Virus record (IMG/VR): IMGVR_UViG_3300025132_000144
Location: 1-33,926 of that record
From: a virus
Direction: 5' to 3' (one strand)
DNA: 33,926 nt
In this document: positions 8,301 to 17,049 of the stretch, one piece after another
How the letters are laid out: each line of letters opens with the position of its first letter
Position numbering within the stretch: the stretch's first letter is position 1
Translations under genes and position numbers: made by a program
Notes under the pieces: model-generated
What the model saw: only the letters and a program-made list of their open reading frames with translations
The model's database searches: none
What the model was told of the DNA's origin: nothing

Positions 8301-11300
8301 TTAATGCTTATAACGAAGCAAGTGGAAGTGTTAGTGGGTTAACAACTGAAATAAGTGGATTAATTGCTCTTTTAAATAATGCTTCGTTTTCTAATGCAGA
8401 TGTTGACGCATCTGTAAATGACCAAATAACAGAGTTAGAGACGGCTATTCAAACTATAGTTAATTTAGATGAGAGTATAGGTGGAGACCAGGGATTTGTA
8501 AATATTTCTGAGTTTCAAAATGCAATCACTAACCTTCAAAGTAGCTCTGGTGAGTTAATAGATTTACATGCTGATTTGCAAGCTATTGCAAATAATATAC
8601 TTGATTTTATTCCATCTGATATGGATTACACTAGCGTGCCAATAGACGCTGAATCAGGAGAAGTTGTAGGTATATATAACGTGTCGGGTTTAAGTGATCA
8701 GACTTACTATACCATGTATCAAACTGTCCTTGAGCAGATTGTGAATCAATACGGTACTATTCTTCTTAATGCTAATTCTATATCTAACGAAAATTCAAGT
8801 CTTAATTCTCAACTTATACATGATGCAGAACAGGCTGTTTCTAATTTAGCTGATCAACAGGAAATCTTTGATGGCCTCCTTGCAGATGCTGAATCTGATG
8901 CTGTTGATGCGTATAATTTACAAGTGGCTGCAGAAACTGCTTTGGCTAATGCAGAAGCTGCACACGCAGATGAAACAGCAGCAAATGCTGCAGCACATGC
9001 TGCTGAGGTAGGTAATCTACAAACTACAATAGATGAAAATGCTATTACAATAGTAGCTAACAACGATGAAATATCTGATCTTCAAGATCAATTAGCTGCC
9101 TCTTATGGTATAGATGAAATAAATAATTTAAATAATCAAATAGATGATTTAACAAATCAAAACACTGCTTTACAAGATAATAACAATGCTTTAACAGCTC
9201 AAATATCTTCTATAAACGCAAGCTTAGACAGTCTTAGTGCAGATCTTTCTCAAGCAGTTATTGATTTAAATGCTGCTAACGATGCTTTAATTGCAGCAGA
9301 TCCTGACCTAGCAACTGCTGCTGATAACGTAGCATCTCTAACTGCTATAGCTAACGGTCTTGAGATTGATCTTCAAGCCGCCCTTGACAACGCAGAAGAT
9401 GGTGTTTCTCAAGCTGATTTAGATGCTGCAGTTGCTGTCGTTCAAGATTCTTTAAATACTGCTAATGAAGCTTTAAATTTCCTTACAGGTCAGAATCCTT
9501 TAACTAATCTAGCTACAAACAGTACTTTCGATGATGAAAGTAATATTAGCCCTCCACATGGAACAAGTGTTGAAGGTGGAGTATTTTCATTTTCTACAAA
9601 TGCCATGAGGGTTTTTAGAATACCTCTTGAAAATAATTCGTGGGTACCAGGAGAATATATATTCTCTTGTCAACTAACATCAACTACATCTGTTCCTATA
9701 GCTATTCAAAACACAGAAGATTATGTTCCAGTAGGTGTAAATATGTCAAACCCTAATATTTCTACCACTGACGGAACACTTATTTATAGAATTACTAACA
9801 CTCACCTTGATGAAGAGGGAATTGGAAATGCTAGAATTACTTTCAGCCTTCCTGTTGATTCCGTAGGTACCCTAGACAATGTTTATTTATTTAAAGTTCC
9901 TGATAATTTAAACTTATCAGATGAAGCAATTGGAGCTATATCAGGGGACTTTGAAAACATGCAAAGTCAATTAGTATCTTCAATAGTTGGTTTATCTAAC
10001 TCTGCAAGTGAGGATGATCTTTTATTTGCTTATGAGTCTGGTTACTCAGATGGTGCTGCTTCGGTAACTCCAGAAGATGGCATTGGTCAAGCTGATGTAG
10101 ATGCTTCTTACTCAGTTGGTTATGCAGCAGGTGCTGCTTCGGTAACTCCAGAAGATGGCATTAGTCAAACTGATTTAGATGCTGTTCAGAATCTTAGTAA
10201 TTTAATTTCTAGTAATTTTCTGATTGAGGTAGGAGAATTAACCTCAAACATTGTCTCCTTGTTAGGTATGCTATATAATTTATCTTCAAGTGTTGAGAGT
10301 TTTTCAGCAGGATCTTTAAGTGCCGCTTTAGGTAATTTAAGCCTAATATCAACTACCAATGACACTGTAGTAGCTGATTTTAACGAACAATATGCCACAG
10401 ATTCACAAGAACTTAACGATATTATAACAGCTATTCAAGAGCAGTTATTACTTGTAGAGGAAGCAAACGCACAAGGGGATGGTAATGTTTATAATGAATA
10501 CAGTTTTGTCCTTTATGGTTATTCCGTTTTTCAAAACTCTCATACTTTTGATTTTTTTAATGAAGGTAGAGCAGTACAGCTTATATATTTAAATGACAAT
10601 TTACCTGGTTATGAAGGTCATATAGACTTAGTTCCAGATAATGGAAACAACATTGCTGCAGGTGTTTTAGGTTCTTGTCATTTATTTGATAACAGCCCTC
10701 AAAGTCATAATCAGGATGGTACTTACGGATCATTAGGTCCTCACGATCACATTAAAGTTATAGGCTCAGGAACTGAGAACGTTACAATACTAAAACTTTC
10801 TATAAAGAACTTTGGAAGTTCAAGTGTTTTATCTACAGCAAGTTCTCCTCTTATAACAGAAAACTATGAGTTTTTTGACGGTAGTGAAAGCCTTATAGAT
10901 AGGGGTCTTCATTTTACTATATCTGTTTTAGCTGGAGATCCTAACTGGCAATTTCACACTGCAAACGATGATGGAACAAACTCACAAGCTCTTGATCCAG
11001 ATGGGTCTTTAACTCATGTAAATCTTTATAATGAAAGTTTGGCGATTCCAGCTACATCCTCTTCCTCTGCAACTAATAATATAACTAATACTGGATCTGA
11101 GGAAGATTTTTCAAGTGGACAAGCAGGTTTTACAGGAACGGATGCTTGGAATTTTGTATCAGCCGAAGATCATTGGGCCCATGGCGAAACTGTAATAGGT
11201 CCTACTGATGTTTTACAAAAGACTCCAAATTTAACTTTACAGGCTGGTACAACTTATGAAGTAACATTTCAATGTTGGTGTCATTTTGCTTCTAATAATG

Positions 11301-14300
11301 AAAATACGGCTAGAGCTTTTTCTGTTGATCTTGGTGATAATTCGCTTGGTTCTACTCATGCAAACACAGCAAGTTCTGTGCTATATAACAATGAGAATCC
11401 AAACGAGGCCATTTATGAAGAAAGATATAGAAGATGGGAGGCATTTCCTGGTGAAAATGTTGCTGTAATAAATGATTTTTCTACGCCTCCAGGCTATGCT
11501 AATCAGTATCACAAAGTTGTTATAACAACTGGCGATAGCTATACGGCAAATGTATTGAGAATATATGGATCACCTACATCAGGATCAGATGAATCGGTTT
11601 CAGGTGGATTTACTGGATGGATTTCTAATATTTCAATTAATGAAATTCAACTCATATCGGCTGGTACAAGTACTGTAAACGCAAATCTTTTATACGAAAG
11701 AACTGCTACTGCAGTAGAGAATGCTAGATCTAGGTACTCAAACCCTTTATATAACAGGTCTAGAATATTAAACGGATCTGCTAAAAGGATGATAAAAGAT
11801 AAGGTGACTGGTATTACTAAAGAGATACCTATTGTTGCTGATGGTTATAAGTGTATTGGAGTTTACGAAGATAAGCCTAAGAATAAAATATATTATTTTG
11901 TAGAGAATAAAATTTTAAATAATAAAAAGTATGATTGCATACTAGAGTATGATTTAATGAGTGACTCAGTAGAAACTGTTTATCAAGATGGTAGGGTTTC
12001 TAGTGACGGATCTAACAATCGTATATTAAACTTTTACGACTCTAACCTTATAACAGGTGTAAGTAAAATTGACGATATTCTTTATTGGACAGACAATGTT
12101 CGATTAAGTAGTACTGTCTACAATAGACCTAGAAAAATAAACGTTGAGCTTGCAAAAGCAAACGAAAAAAACATAAACAGTCCTAGGTTTGTTTTTAAAG
12201 ACGCTTATATTAGAAGTAGTGTATCAACTGTATACATAGGTATTGGTTCTAACGATCATGTTCTATCAGCAGGTGATGATATTTACGCTCAACTTGGATT
12301 AACTTCAGGTGCTGCAGCTACAGGTATAAACGGTTACTCTAGAGTTATAGGGGTGGTTAGAAAACCTAACGTAGGAACTGAATTTATAGTAACAAACTCT
12401 AGTGCTACTGTAACAACAAATATTGACCATGGCTTAGATGATTACCAGGGAGATTGGATAGGTATAGAGGATTCTGCTAACAACAATTTCCCTTACTACT
12501 ATCAAATATCTACTATAGTTGGTAATACTATTACTTTAACGTCTCCTTACAATCAAGCTACAAATAGTAACGGAGCTTCTCCTGTTACCTTTGGAGGTAA
12601 ACTTGCTGTAGGTATAATCACAGATTCTCCTTGGCCTGGTAACTTTACTCCAGTAGATGGTGTTATATTATATGCTGACCCTTACTCTGATAATAGGTTG
12701 GCAGATGCTTACTCTCCTTTGATTAGTTTTGGAACTACTGAAGATAAGATGAAGTACTTTGACGTTGTAAAACATCAACCTACTCATAAACCTTCTATAT
12801 CTATAAATACAGATACGAGCTTTGCTGCTAACAACATTCTTGATAACGTGTTTCAGTTTAAATATAGATACGTTCATGTAGACAATGAGCAAACCTCTTA
12901 CAGCCCTATATCAGATATTGCAATTGACCCTATATTTGCTTTAAATTCTGCTGTTGACGCAGAGGACTATGCTGCTATAGCAAACAAGATAGTTGTAGAT
13001 TATGATGATAGTATTGGTGACGTTAAGGATATAGAGATCGTAGCTAGGAAGGGTAACAATGGTGAGTTTGTTTTAGTTGATAACGTGACAAATAACTTTG
13101 TAAAATACCTTAAGAAAGCAAAAAACAAGTACCTACCAGAATATCAGTACACTGATATAAATTCTGCTATAAACTTTTATAATAACGGTACCTATCCTTT
13201 TGTTGATAAAAAAGACTCTGACAAGCTTTATGATGCTGTCCCAAAGGTGGCTAAAGCACAGACTGTATTATCTAACAATAGAATTGCTTATGGTAATATT
13301 ATAGAGGGATTTGATAATACTAATATAGTAGCTAACTCAAGTTACGATAACCCAGAGGGCAGTACTTTAACGTCCTCTTCGGTTGCACTTCAAACTTCAG
13401 CAGAGTCAGGTCAAGGTGGGTTTACAGACTTACAATCTAGCCCAGCAGAGCTATTTAATAACAATCTTGGTGGAGGAGACGGTAAGACTGAACATACTCA
13501 AGCTTGGTATTTAGGAGGATTAGATCTTTCTAGTGGTAAAACACAGACGGTTTACATAAACTATAGTTGGAAATATCAAAAGCAAACTGATTTATCACTT
13601 GTTGGTACTCAAAAAAGAAATGGTAGTTTTTCTTTACCAGGAGTAGACGTTACTGGAATAGAAACAATTAACGAGCTAGGAAACTTTCTTGCTCAAACTA
13701 TAAACGCAGGAAACGGAACCACTAATCTTTCAACTGATGACGGTGATTGTAACCATACTACTTCGGCTGAATTTGATCCTTCTTATAGTGGAGTTCCTCT
13801 TTTAAAGATTACTTTTAAATATGACCACGAAAATCCATTTTCTATGGCGGGTACCTGGGATAATCTTGATGGTGATAAGGATAAATGGCAACCTACAAAT
13901 GAATCAGTATTTTTATCTGGTGATCCAGGATTATCTTCGTTTAAAACAGGGGCGTTCCATAATTTTGGTATAGCTTACTTTGACGAGACAAACAGATGTT
14001 CTTTTGTTAATACAGCTGCTGATTATTCAAACGTAACAGCAGTAGGTGGTGTCCCTTTAAACGGTACAAGACCTTACAATCCGTTCTTTACTGAGTCTGC
14101 TGGACCTGCTTTAAATACACCATCTCAAGTTACTCTTAATATATATAATCAACCTCCTACGTGGGCAACTCATTATCAGGTTTACTACACAGGAAATACA
14201 ACTATTGATAACGATCCAGATAGCGATTTCCCAGGCTTTATTCAAATGATGTTTGTTGGTGCTAAGGTTGCTACTGATAGTAACGACAAGCAAATATATT

Positions 14301-17011
14301 TAAATTTAGGAGCTTTAAAAGGTAAAGACTGGAGTTACAATCAAGCTAACAACTCTAAGTTAAATTACAATTATGTTGCTGGAGATAGAATTAGATTTAT
14401 AAGTTTTGAATCAAACAACTCTAGATTTAAGTACTCAGAATATATAGACTTAGAGATTGCAGGTATGGATCTTTACCTTCAAAACGAAGAGCCACCAATA
14501 GATGTTAACGGTGACACTGAAGGTTTTTACTTAAGAATAAACGACCCTGGAGAGACTGCTGCTCAATTTGGTAATGCTGCTCAAACTATTAATATAGCAC
14601 ACTCAGGTTTTAGTTACGCAAGTAGTGGGTATAACAAGCTTGTAGCAGAGATATATAGACCTAAGAAAGATTTAGATGAGGACTTAATGGTTTACTACGA
14701 GATAGGAGATAAAATACCTATTTTAAGTGCTGGTTTCCTTACTAGAAGACATGGTGGAGACTCATCTCAAGGATCAGACTTTACTTATAATAAAGAAATT
14801 GGTGAGAGAATATCTGATATTCCTGCTACTATAAATATCTCTAATGGAGATGTGTACTTTAAACCTAGAGGTATGGCCACCACAGATACTGGAAGTCTTC
14901 AAGAGGTATTCTTCCCTGAAGATTATTATCTTAATGATTTCCATAGGACAAACCACTACAGTAAAGGTAGGATAAACGTTGTTAACAATAACGCTGCTGA
15001 AAGAAGATTAGATACAACTGTGTACTACTCAGAAACATATTCTAGTACAGGTTCTGTTAACGGGTTATCTTCATTCAACCCTGCTAATAGTCCTTACTTT
15101 GATTATAATAAAAGCTTTGGGTCCATACAATCTCTTCAAATGAGGGATAACGACTTACTTATATTCCACGAGAATAAAGTTGGTAGAGTTTTAGTTCAGA
15201 AGGATATTCTTAATACAGCTTCTGGTGAAGGTTTAGTTTCGTTATCTACAAACGTAATAGGTAACTATGTAAGCCTTTATCAAGGTGAGTATGGTTGTTG
15301 CTTACAACCTGAAAGTATTGTTAGTTTTGGTAACATATTTTATTTTATTGATATTAAAAAGGGTGCTGCTTTAAGATTGTCAGCTGACGGTTTAACAGTA
15401 ATTTCTGATAGTGGTATGAGAGATTACTTTAGAGACCTTGGTGAAATGTATACTATTCATGACCCTGAACAAACTGAGAATCAAGTCTTTAATATTGTTG
15501 CAGGTTACGATCCTAAGTACGATGAGTATATTGTAACGTTCCCTAATGTTTACACTGATAGAGGAGAAGGCTTATGGGGTGGTGACAGAGGATTCTGGAA
15601 CTCTTCTATTGATAAGTATCAAAACAAAAGAGTAAATCTTATTTATAGTAATCAAACTATTGCTTTTAACGAGAAAGTAAATAGGTGGACATCTTTTTAC
15701 GAATTTTACCCAGAGTATTACGCTAGAATTGGTCGACAATTTATAGGGTTTAAAGAGGGGAGATTATATAGACACAATATGACTGATAGACATTATCAGG
15801 ACATATATGCTCTTTCTGAAGATCATTACCTTAACAAGGTTAATAAAAAATATAACAGTTTTTATGGTGAGCAGTTTGACTCTCATATAGAGTTTCCATT
15901 TAACGCTGAGCCTTCTTCTGTAAAATCTTTTAACGCTATTAGTTTAGAGAGTGACTCTAAATTATTTGCCTCTATGTACACTAATATAGGACAGGTTGTT
16001 CAGGGTAGTAGATTAAGTGATGGGTATAAAAATGTTATATCAACAGATATTGGCTATAAAAAAGTTGATGGTACGGTTTCTAAATACGAGTCTGAAACGT
16101 CAGGTAACAATGTTATTCAAGGTTTTGGAGTTAACTTCTTTGAGCAAGTAAAGAAAGGAGATTTGGTTAAAATATTTGGGCTAGATAAAAACAATATTTA
16201 CACTTTTATCCATAGGATTGTTATATCTGTTGTTTCAAATAGCTTAATTGTTTTAAATGAGGATATTAATATTACGGTTGAAGGTAACCACATGGAAACC
16301 TTAGACTACAAAACAAAAGAAGGGGTTCATTACGCTAACATTCCTTTTGTTGAGTCTATGATTAACACTAGTGGGGATGAGTTATCAGGATATGGTGATT
16401 ATAGTGAGGTAGGTGACGGATCAGAAATTTCTGGTATCGGACCAATTACAGGGATTACTTCTGCTGGTGGGTCTGTTTTGAAAGAATATAGTGGATTTTT
16501 TACTGCTGATTCTAATAGTATAAGCTATAAGATAACCCCAAATAATATGATTGTTGGTGCTGAGTATGTTTTAACCGATCAAAGTAATTATTTTAATGTA
16601 GGTTTAGTTAACAATAATTTTGTATATAATGCGTTTTCACCTACAGGAACTGTATTTGTCTGTCAAAAACCTACATCAATTGATACAGGAAAAGTTACTA
16701 GTACAGATTTCAAGTTATACGTTAGAAGACTAGACAATACAGTTGTATTCCTTGGTTATCCTTATTATTTAAGTTCAGGTTCTATTAGTTTTGTTGCTGA
16801 TTTAAACTACTCTCAACCAGACGATCAAGAAGCTGGAGGGTTTTTATTTGTAGTTAAGAATGGTAGAGTAGAGGGTGAGAAAATGAAAGGTCAGTATATG
16901 ATGACAACATTAACTACTGAACACCCAGGACCTGCAGTTCTATCAAAATATAAGTTTAACCTGTACGCTGCTAACGCTGATGTAGATAAGAGCGAGCTTA
17001 GTAATAAATAA
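5330..17011 (+). CDS. Giant tail nozzle ('muzzle'/stabilisation) protein with ~2100-residue appendage insertion
   Basis: The 3893-residue product starts like a nozzle/stabilisation protein: VFTGGMDKDSEPRLIKQGDY, RDAKNIRN, then SVENIEGTNE (residues 7-53). The matching continuation appears only at about residue 2165: GYKCIGVYEDKPKNKIYYF, LITGVSKIDDILYWTDN, FQFKYRYVHVDNEQTSYSP, DIEIVARKGNNGEF, KAKAQTVLSNNRIAYGN-type motifs, and a C-terminal LFAV-like strand (KYKFNLYAAN). The intervening segment (nt about 5495-11820) holds: a beta-rich region; a jelly-roll-like module (~465-583); a coiled coil (~649-689); a carbohydrate-binding-like module beginning NLITNGDF (~778-941); a long Ala/Asn-rich coiled coil (~1160-1385); a third module beginning NLATNSTFD (~1387-1522); two 26-residue repeats (1568-1619); and a fourth module (~1921-2114). 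The nozzle likely forms the tail tip. The insertion probably binds host surface glycans. No frameshift is visible across 11.7 kb. Confidence 0.8.
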   Translation: MAQDKRVFTGGMDKDSEPRLIKQGDYRDAKNIRNIASSDGTSGSVENIEGTNETNYNFIDESETIVEVINDQVVTVTQNFEYKDIIFSGKEVYNATYSFAPLNVNASGSLFPLFSNLPSGNLGWAGLNGALGTSAYLHSRFNPDNGTLSQNIPLLATNSVSGETTPILGRSELYVIHGSSINAYNAGVLTEMNGTEPLDGSRLFILRIISNVPDVSFELDFSHSNLTIGASGELGSGGIAPTYWSNTLDENLTYGSLDIMAPGNQVVLGSASGIQEELSEITVDGDLVSSTAENDDGSPIGDINVFSGNSNITEVQMTISGFNPTSAQDPLNEFKMFSVAQNEDGSIQAIPFAVDQFGLFESDFNSGDPFEFDGDQTEIAASLIDKLSVPFSTQIIVPSGSSSVTHTISTANQNVATDFSANTVLGVARSSNLSAEASASDFLVVESYDSLSSFNYGRFNSNFIDSNPSVAILNDSITIANPSRGGAFNREIFFPVPSTGIVKGETYRIEANISTFSSSGNSITFQTQDGNNISPAVTSTDSSFSFQFEAVENNQLFKLVIANDFAEQDTIVMSGVSIRQYQNPVGSLIVEFRASHNFDLVFGTDVATVIDQYEQGTSIRDLEWFSGVNVNLLQTIQYGEVYDNIIAGNQDYLDQIEELDNTIASLQDQLNSLTTEYNATITSLNDALALDSSEAIGSYNLINGSASNLAEAIAANDESLAVLFDTLGSNQDQVDDAFASGEAQGIASAAAELAALQIELDEALDNLENATATVVNAVGQNLITNGDFTSVGSLLNGSLGWRLYDGDNSFGAAQATGEDISIQDPGNGNGFLRLRRELDAIVDEITSVAAWNTTENSSEITESSKIYRLQFDVVSSTTVAGYPSTSLLQYYDGSGWVDVGSVSGLHDTNKVIFYEATGTIFAIRLRINDRILDLDNFSLQEISTDTLDDFYELENNLSTAQETLLEIEEAIALDTDVLVEANPGVTVENLINAYNEASGSVSGLTTEISGLIALLNNASFSNADVDASVNDQITELETAIQTIVNLDESIGGDQGFVNISEFQNAITNLQSSSGELIDLHADLQAIANNILDFIPSDMDYTSVPIDAESGEVVGIYNVSGLSDQTYYTMYQTVLEQIVNQYGTILLNANSISNENSSLNSQLIHDAEQAVSNLADQQEIFDGLLADAESDAVDAYNLQVAAETALANAEAAHADETAANAAAHAAEVGNLQTTIDENAITIVANNDEISDLQDQLAASYGIDEINNLNNQIDDLTNQNTALQDNNNALTAQISSINASLDSLSADLSQAVIDLNAANDALIAADPDLATAADNVASLTAIANGLEIDLQAALDNAEDGVSQADLDAAVAVVQDSLNTANEALNFLTGQNPLTNLATNSTFDDESNISPPHGTSVEGGVFSFSTNAMRVFRIPLENNSWVPGEYIFSCQLTSTTSVPIAIQNTEDYVPVGVNMSNPNISTTDGTLIYRITNTHLDEEGIGNARITFSLPVDSVGTLDNVYLFKVPDNLNLSDEAIGAISGDFENMQSQLVSSIVGLSNSASEDDLLFAYESGYSDGAASVTPEDGIGQADVDASYSVGYAAGAASVTPEDGISQTDLDAVQNLSNLISSNFLIEVGELTSNIVSLLGMLYNLSSSVESFSAGSLSAALGNLSLISTTNDTVVADFNEQYATDSQELNDIITAIQEQLLLVEEANAQGDGNVYNEYSFVLYGYSVFQNSHTFDFFNEGRAVQLIYLNDNLPGYEGHIDLVPDNGNNIAAGVLGSCHLFDNSPQSHNQDGTYGSLGPHDHIKVIGSGTENVTILKLSIKNFGSSSVLSTASSPLITENYEFFDGSESLIDRGLHFTISVLAGDPNWQFHTANDDGTNSQALDPDGSLTHVNLYNESLAIPATSSSSATNNITNTGSEEDFSSGQAGFTGTDAWNFVSAEDHWAHGETVIGPTDVLQKTPNLTLQAGTTYEVTFQCWCHFASNNENTARAFSVDLGDNSLGSTHANTASSVLYNNENPNEAIYEERYRRWEAFPGENVAVINDFSTPPGYANQYHKVVITTGDSYTANVLRIYGSPTSGSDESVSGGFTGWISNISINEIQLISAGTSTVNANLLYERTATAVENARSRYSNPLYNRSRILNGSAKRMIKDKVTGITKEIPIVADGYKCIGVYEDKPKNKIYYFVENKILNNKKYDCILEYDLMSDSVETVYQDGRVSSDGSNNRILNFYDSNLITGVSKIDDILYWTDNVRLSSTVYNRPRKINVELAKANEKNINSPRFVFKDAYIRSSVSTVYIGIGSNDHVLSAGDDIYAQLGLTSGAAATGINGYSRVIGVVRKPNVGTEFIVTNSSATVTTNIDHGLDDYQGDWIGIEDSANNNFPYYYQISTIVGNTITLTSPYNQATNSNGASPVTFGGKLAVGIITDSPWPGNFTPVDGVILYADPYSDNRLADAYSPLISFGTTEDKMKYFDVVKHQPTHKPSISINTDTSFAANNILDNVFQFKYRYVHVDNEQTSYSPISDIAIDPIFALNSAVDAEDYAAIANKIVVDYDDSIGDVKDIEIVARKGNNGEFVLVDNVTNNFVKYLKKAKNKYLPEYQYTDINSAINFYNNGTYPFVDKKDSDKLYDAVPKVAKAQTVLSNNRIAYGNIIEGFDNTNIVANSSYDNPEGSTLTSSSVALQTSAESGQGGFTDLQSSPAELFNNNLGGGDGKTEHTQAWYLGGLDLSSGKTQTVYINYSWKYQKQTDLSLVGTQKRNGSFSLPGVDVTGIETINELGNFLAQTINAGNGTTNLSTDDGDCNHTTSAEFDPSYSGVPLLKITFKYDHENPFSMAGTWDNLDGDKDKWQPTNESVFLSGDPGLSSFKTGAFHNFGIAYFDETNRCSFVNTAADYSNVTAVGGVPLNGTRPYNPFFTESAGPALNTPSQVTLNIYNQPPTWATHYQVYYTGNTTIDNDPDSDFPGFIQMMFVGAKVATDSNDKQIYLNLGALKGKDWSYNQANNSKLNYNYVAGDRIRFISFESNNSRFKYSEYIDLEIAGMDLYLQNEEPPIDVNGDTEGFYLRINDPGETAAQFGNAAQTINIAHSGFSYASSGYNKLVAEIYRPKKDLDEDLMVYYEIGDKIPILSAGFLTRRHGGDSSQGSDFTYNKEIGERISDIPATINISNGDVYFKPRGMATTDTGSLQEVFFPEDYYLNDFHRTNHYSKGRINVVNNNAAERRLDTTVYYSETYSSTGSVNGLSSFNPANSPYFDYNKSFGSIQSLQMRDNDLLIFHENKVGRVLVQKDILNTASGEGLVSLSTNVIGNYVSLYQGEYGCCLQPESIVSFGNIFYFIDIKKGAALRLSADGLTVISDSGMRDYFRDLGEMYTIHDPEQTENQVFNIVAGYDPKYDEYIVTFPNVYTDRGEGLWGGDRGFWNSSIDKYQNKRVNLIYSNQTIAFNEKVNRWTSFYEFYPEYYARIGRQFIGFKEGRLYRHNMTDRHYQDIYALSEDHYLNKVNKKYNSFYGEQFDSHIEFPFNAEPSSVKSFNAISLESDSKLFASMYTNIGQVVQGSRLSDGYKNVISTDIGYKKVDGTVSKYESETSGNNVIQGFGVNFFEQVKKGDLVKIFGLDKNNIYTFIHRIVISVVSNSLIVLNEDINITVEGNHMETLDYKTKEGVHYANIPFVESMINTSGDELSGYGDYSEVGDGSEISGIGPITGITSAGGSVLKEYSGFFTADSNSISYKITPNNMIVGAEYVLTDQSNYFNVGLVNNNFVYNAFSPTGTVFVCQKPTSIDTGKVTSTDFKLYVRRLDNTVVFLGYPYYLSSGSISFVADLNYSQPDDQEAGGFLFVVKNGRVEGEKMKGQYMMTTLTTEHPGPAVLSKYKFNLYAANADVDKSELSNK
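10031..10186 (+). repeat. Two tandem 78-bp in-frame repeats in the nozzle insertion
   Basis: Units at 10031-10108 and 10109-10186 encode 26 residues each with the shared core GAASVTPEDGI-Q-D-DA. A 33-base block is identical in both (10052-10084 and 10130-10162). A degenerate third copy of the core (EDGVSQADLDAAV) lies near 9400-9430. Such GAASVTPEDG repeats occur as spacers in phage tail proteins. The near-identity suggests recent duplication or recombination. Confidence 0.85.
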
Positions 17012-17026
17012 TAAGAAAAAAAATAG

Positions 17027-17034
17027 TACATTTG
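17027..17034 (+). promoter_or_regulatory. Possible -7 box upstream of internal virion genes
   Basis: TACATTTG matches the Bacteroidota TAnnTTTG box exactly and sits in the 38-base gap between the nozzle gene and the next ATG at 17050. No good TTG lies 17-23 bases upstream, so the promoter may be weak or a chance match. If used, the leader would be about 10 bases. Confidence 0.35.
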
Positions 17035-17049
17035 TAAAAATTCAATAAC

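Noticed and set aside
8854-9063. 69-residue minus-strand frame rich in Ala, Ser and Cys
   Set aside because: It is the antisense of the Ala-rich coiled coil; GCA/GCT codons read backwards give Cys/Ser/Ala.
10031-10186. Possible CRISPR-like repeat pair
   Set aside because: There are only two tandem copies, with a 26-codon in-frame period inside a structural gene and no spacer variety.
5330-17011. Intein explanation for the large nozzle insertion
   Set aside because: No Cys/Ser start block, HNH or LAGLIDADG motif, or His-Asn splice end is visible. The content is coiled coil and beta modules.
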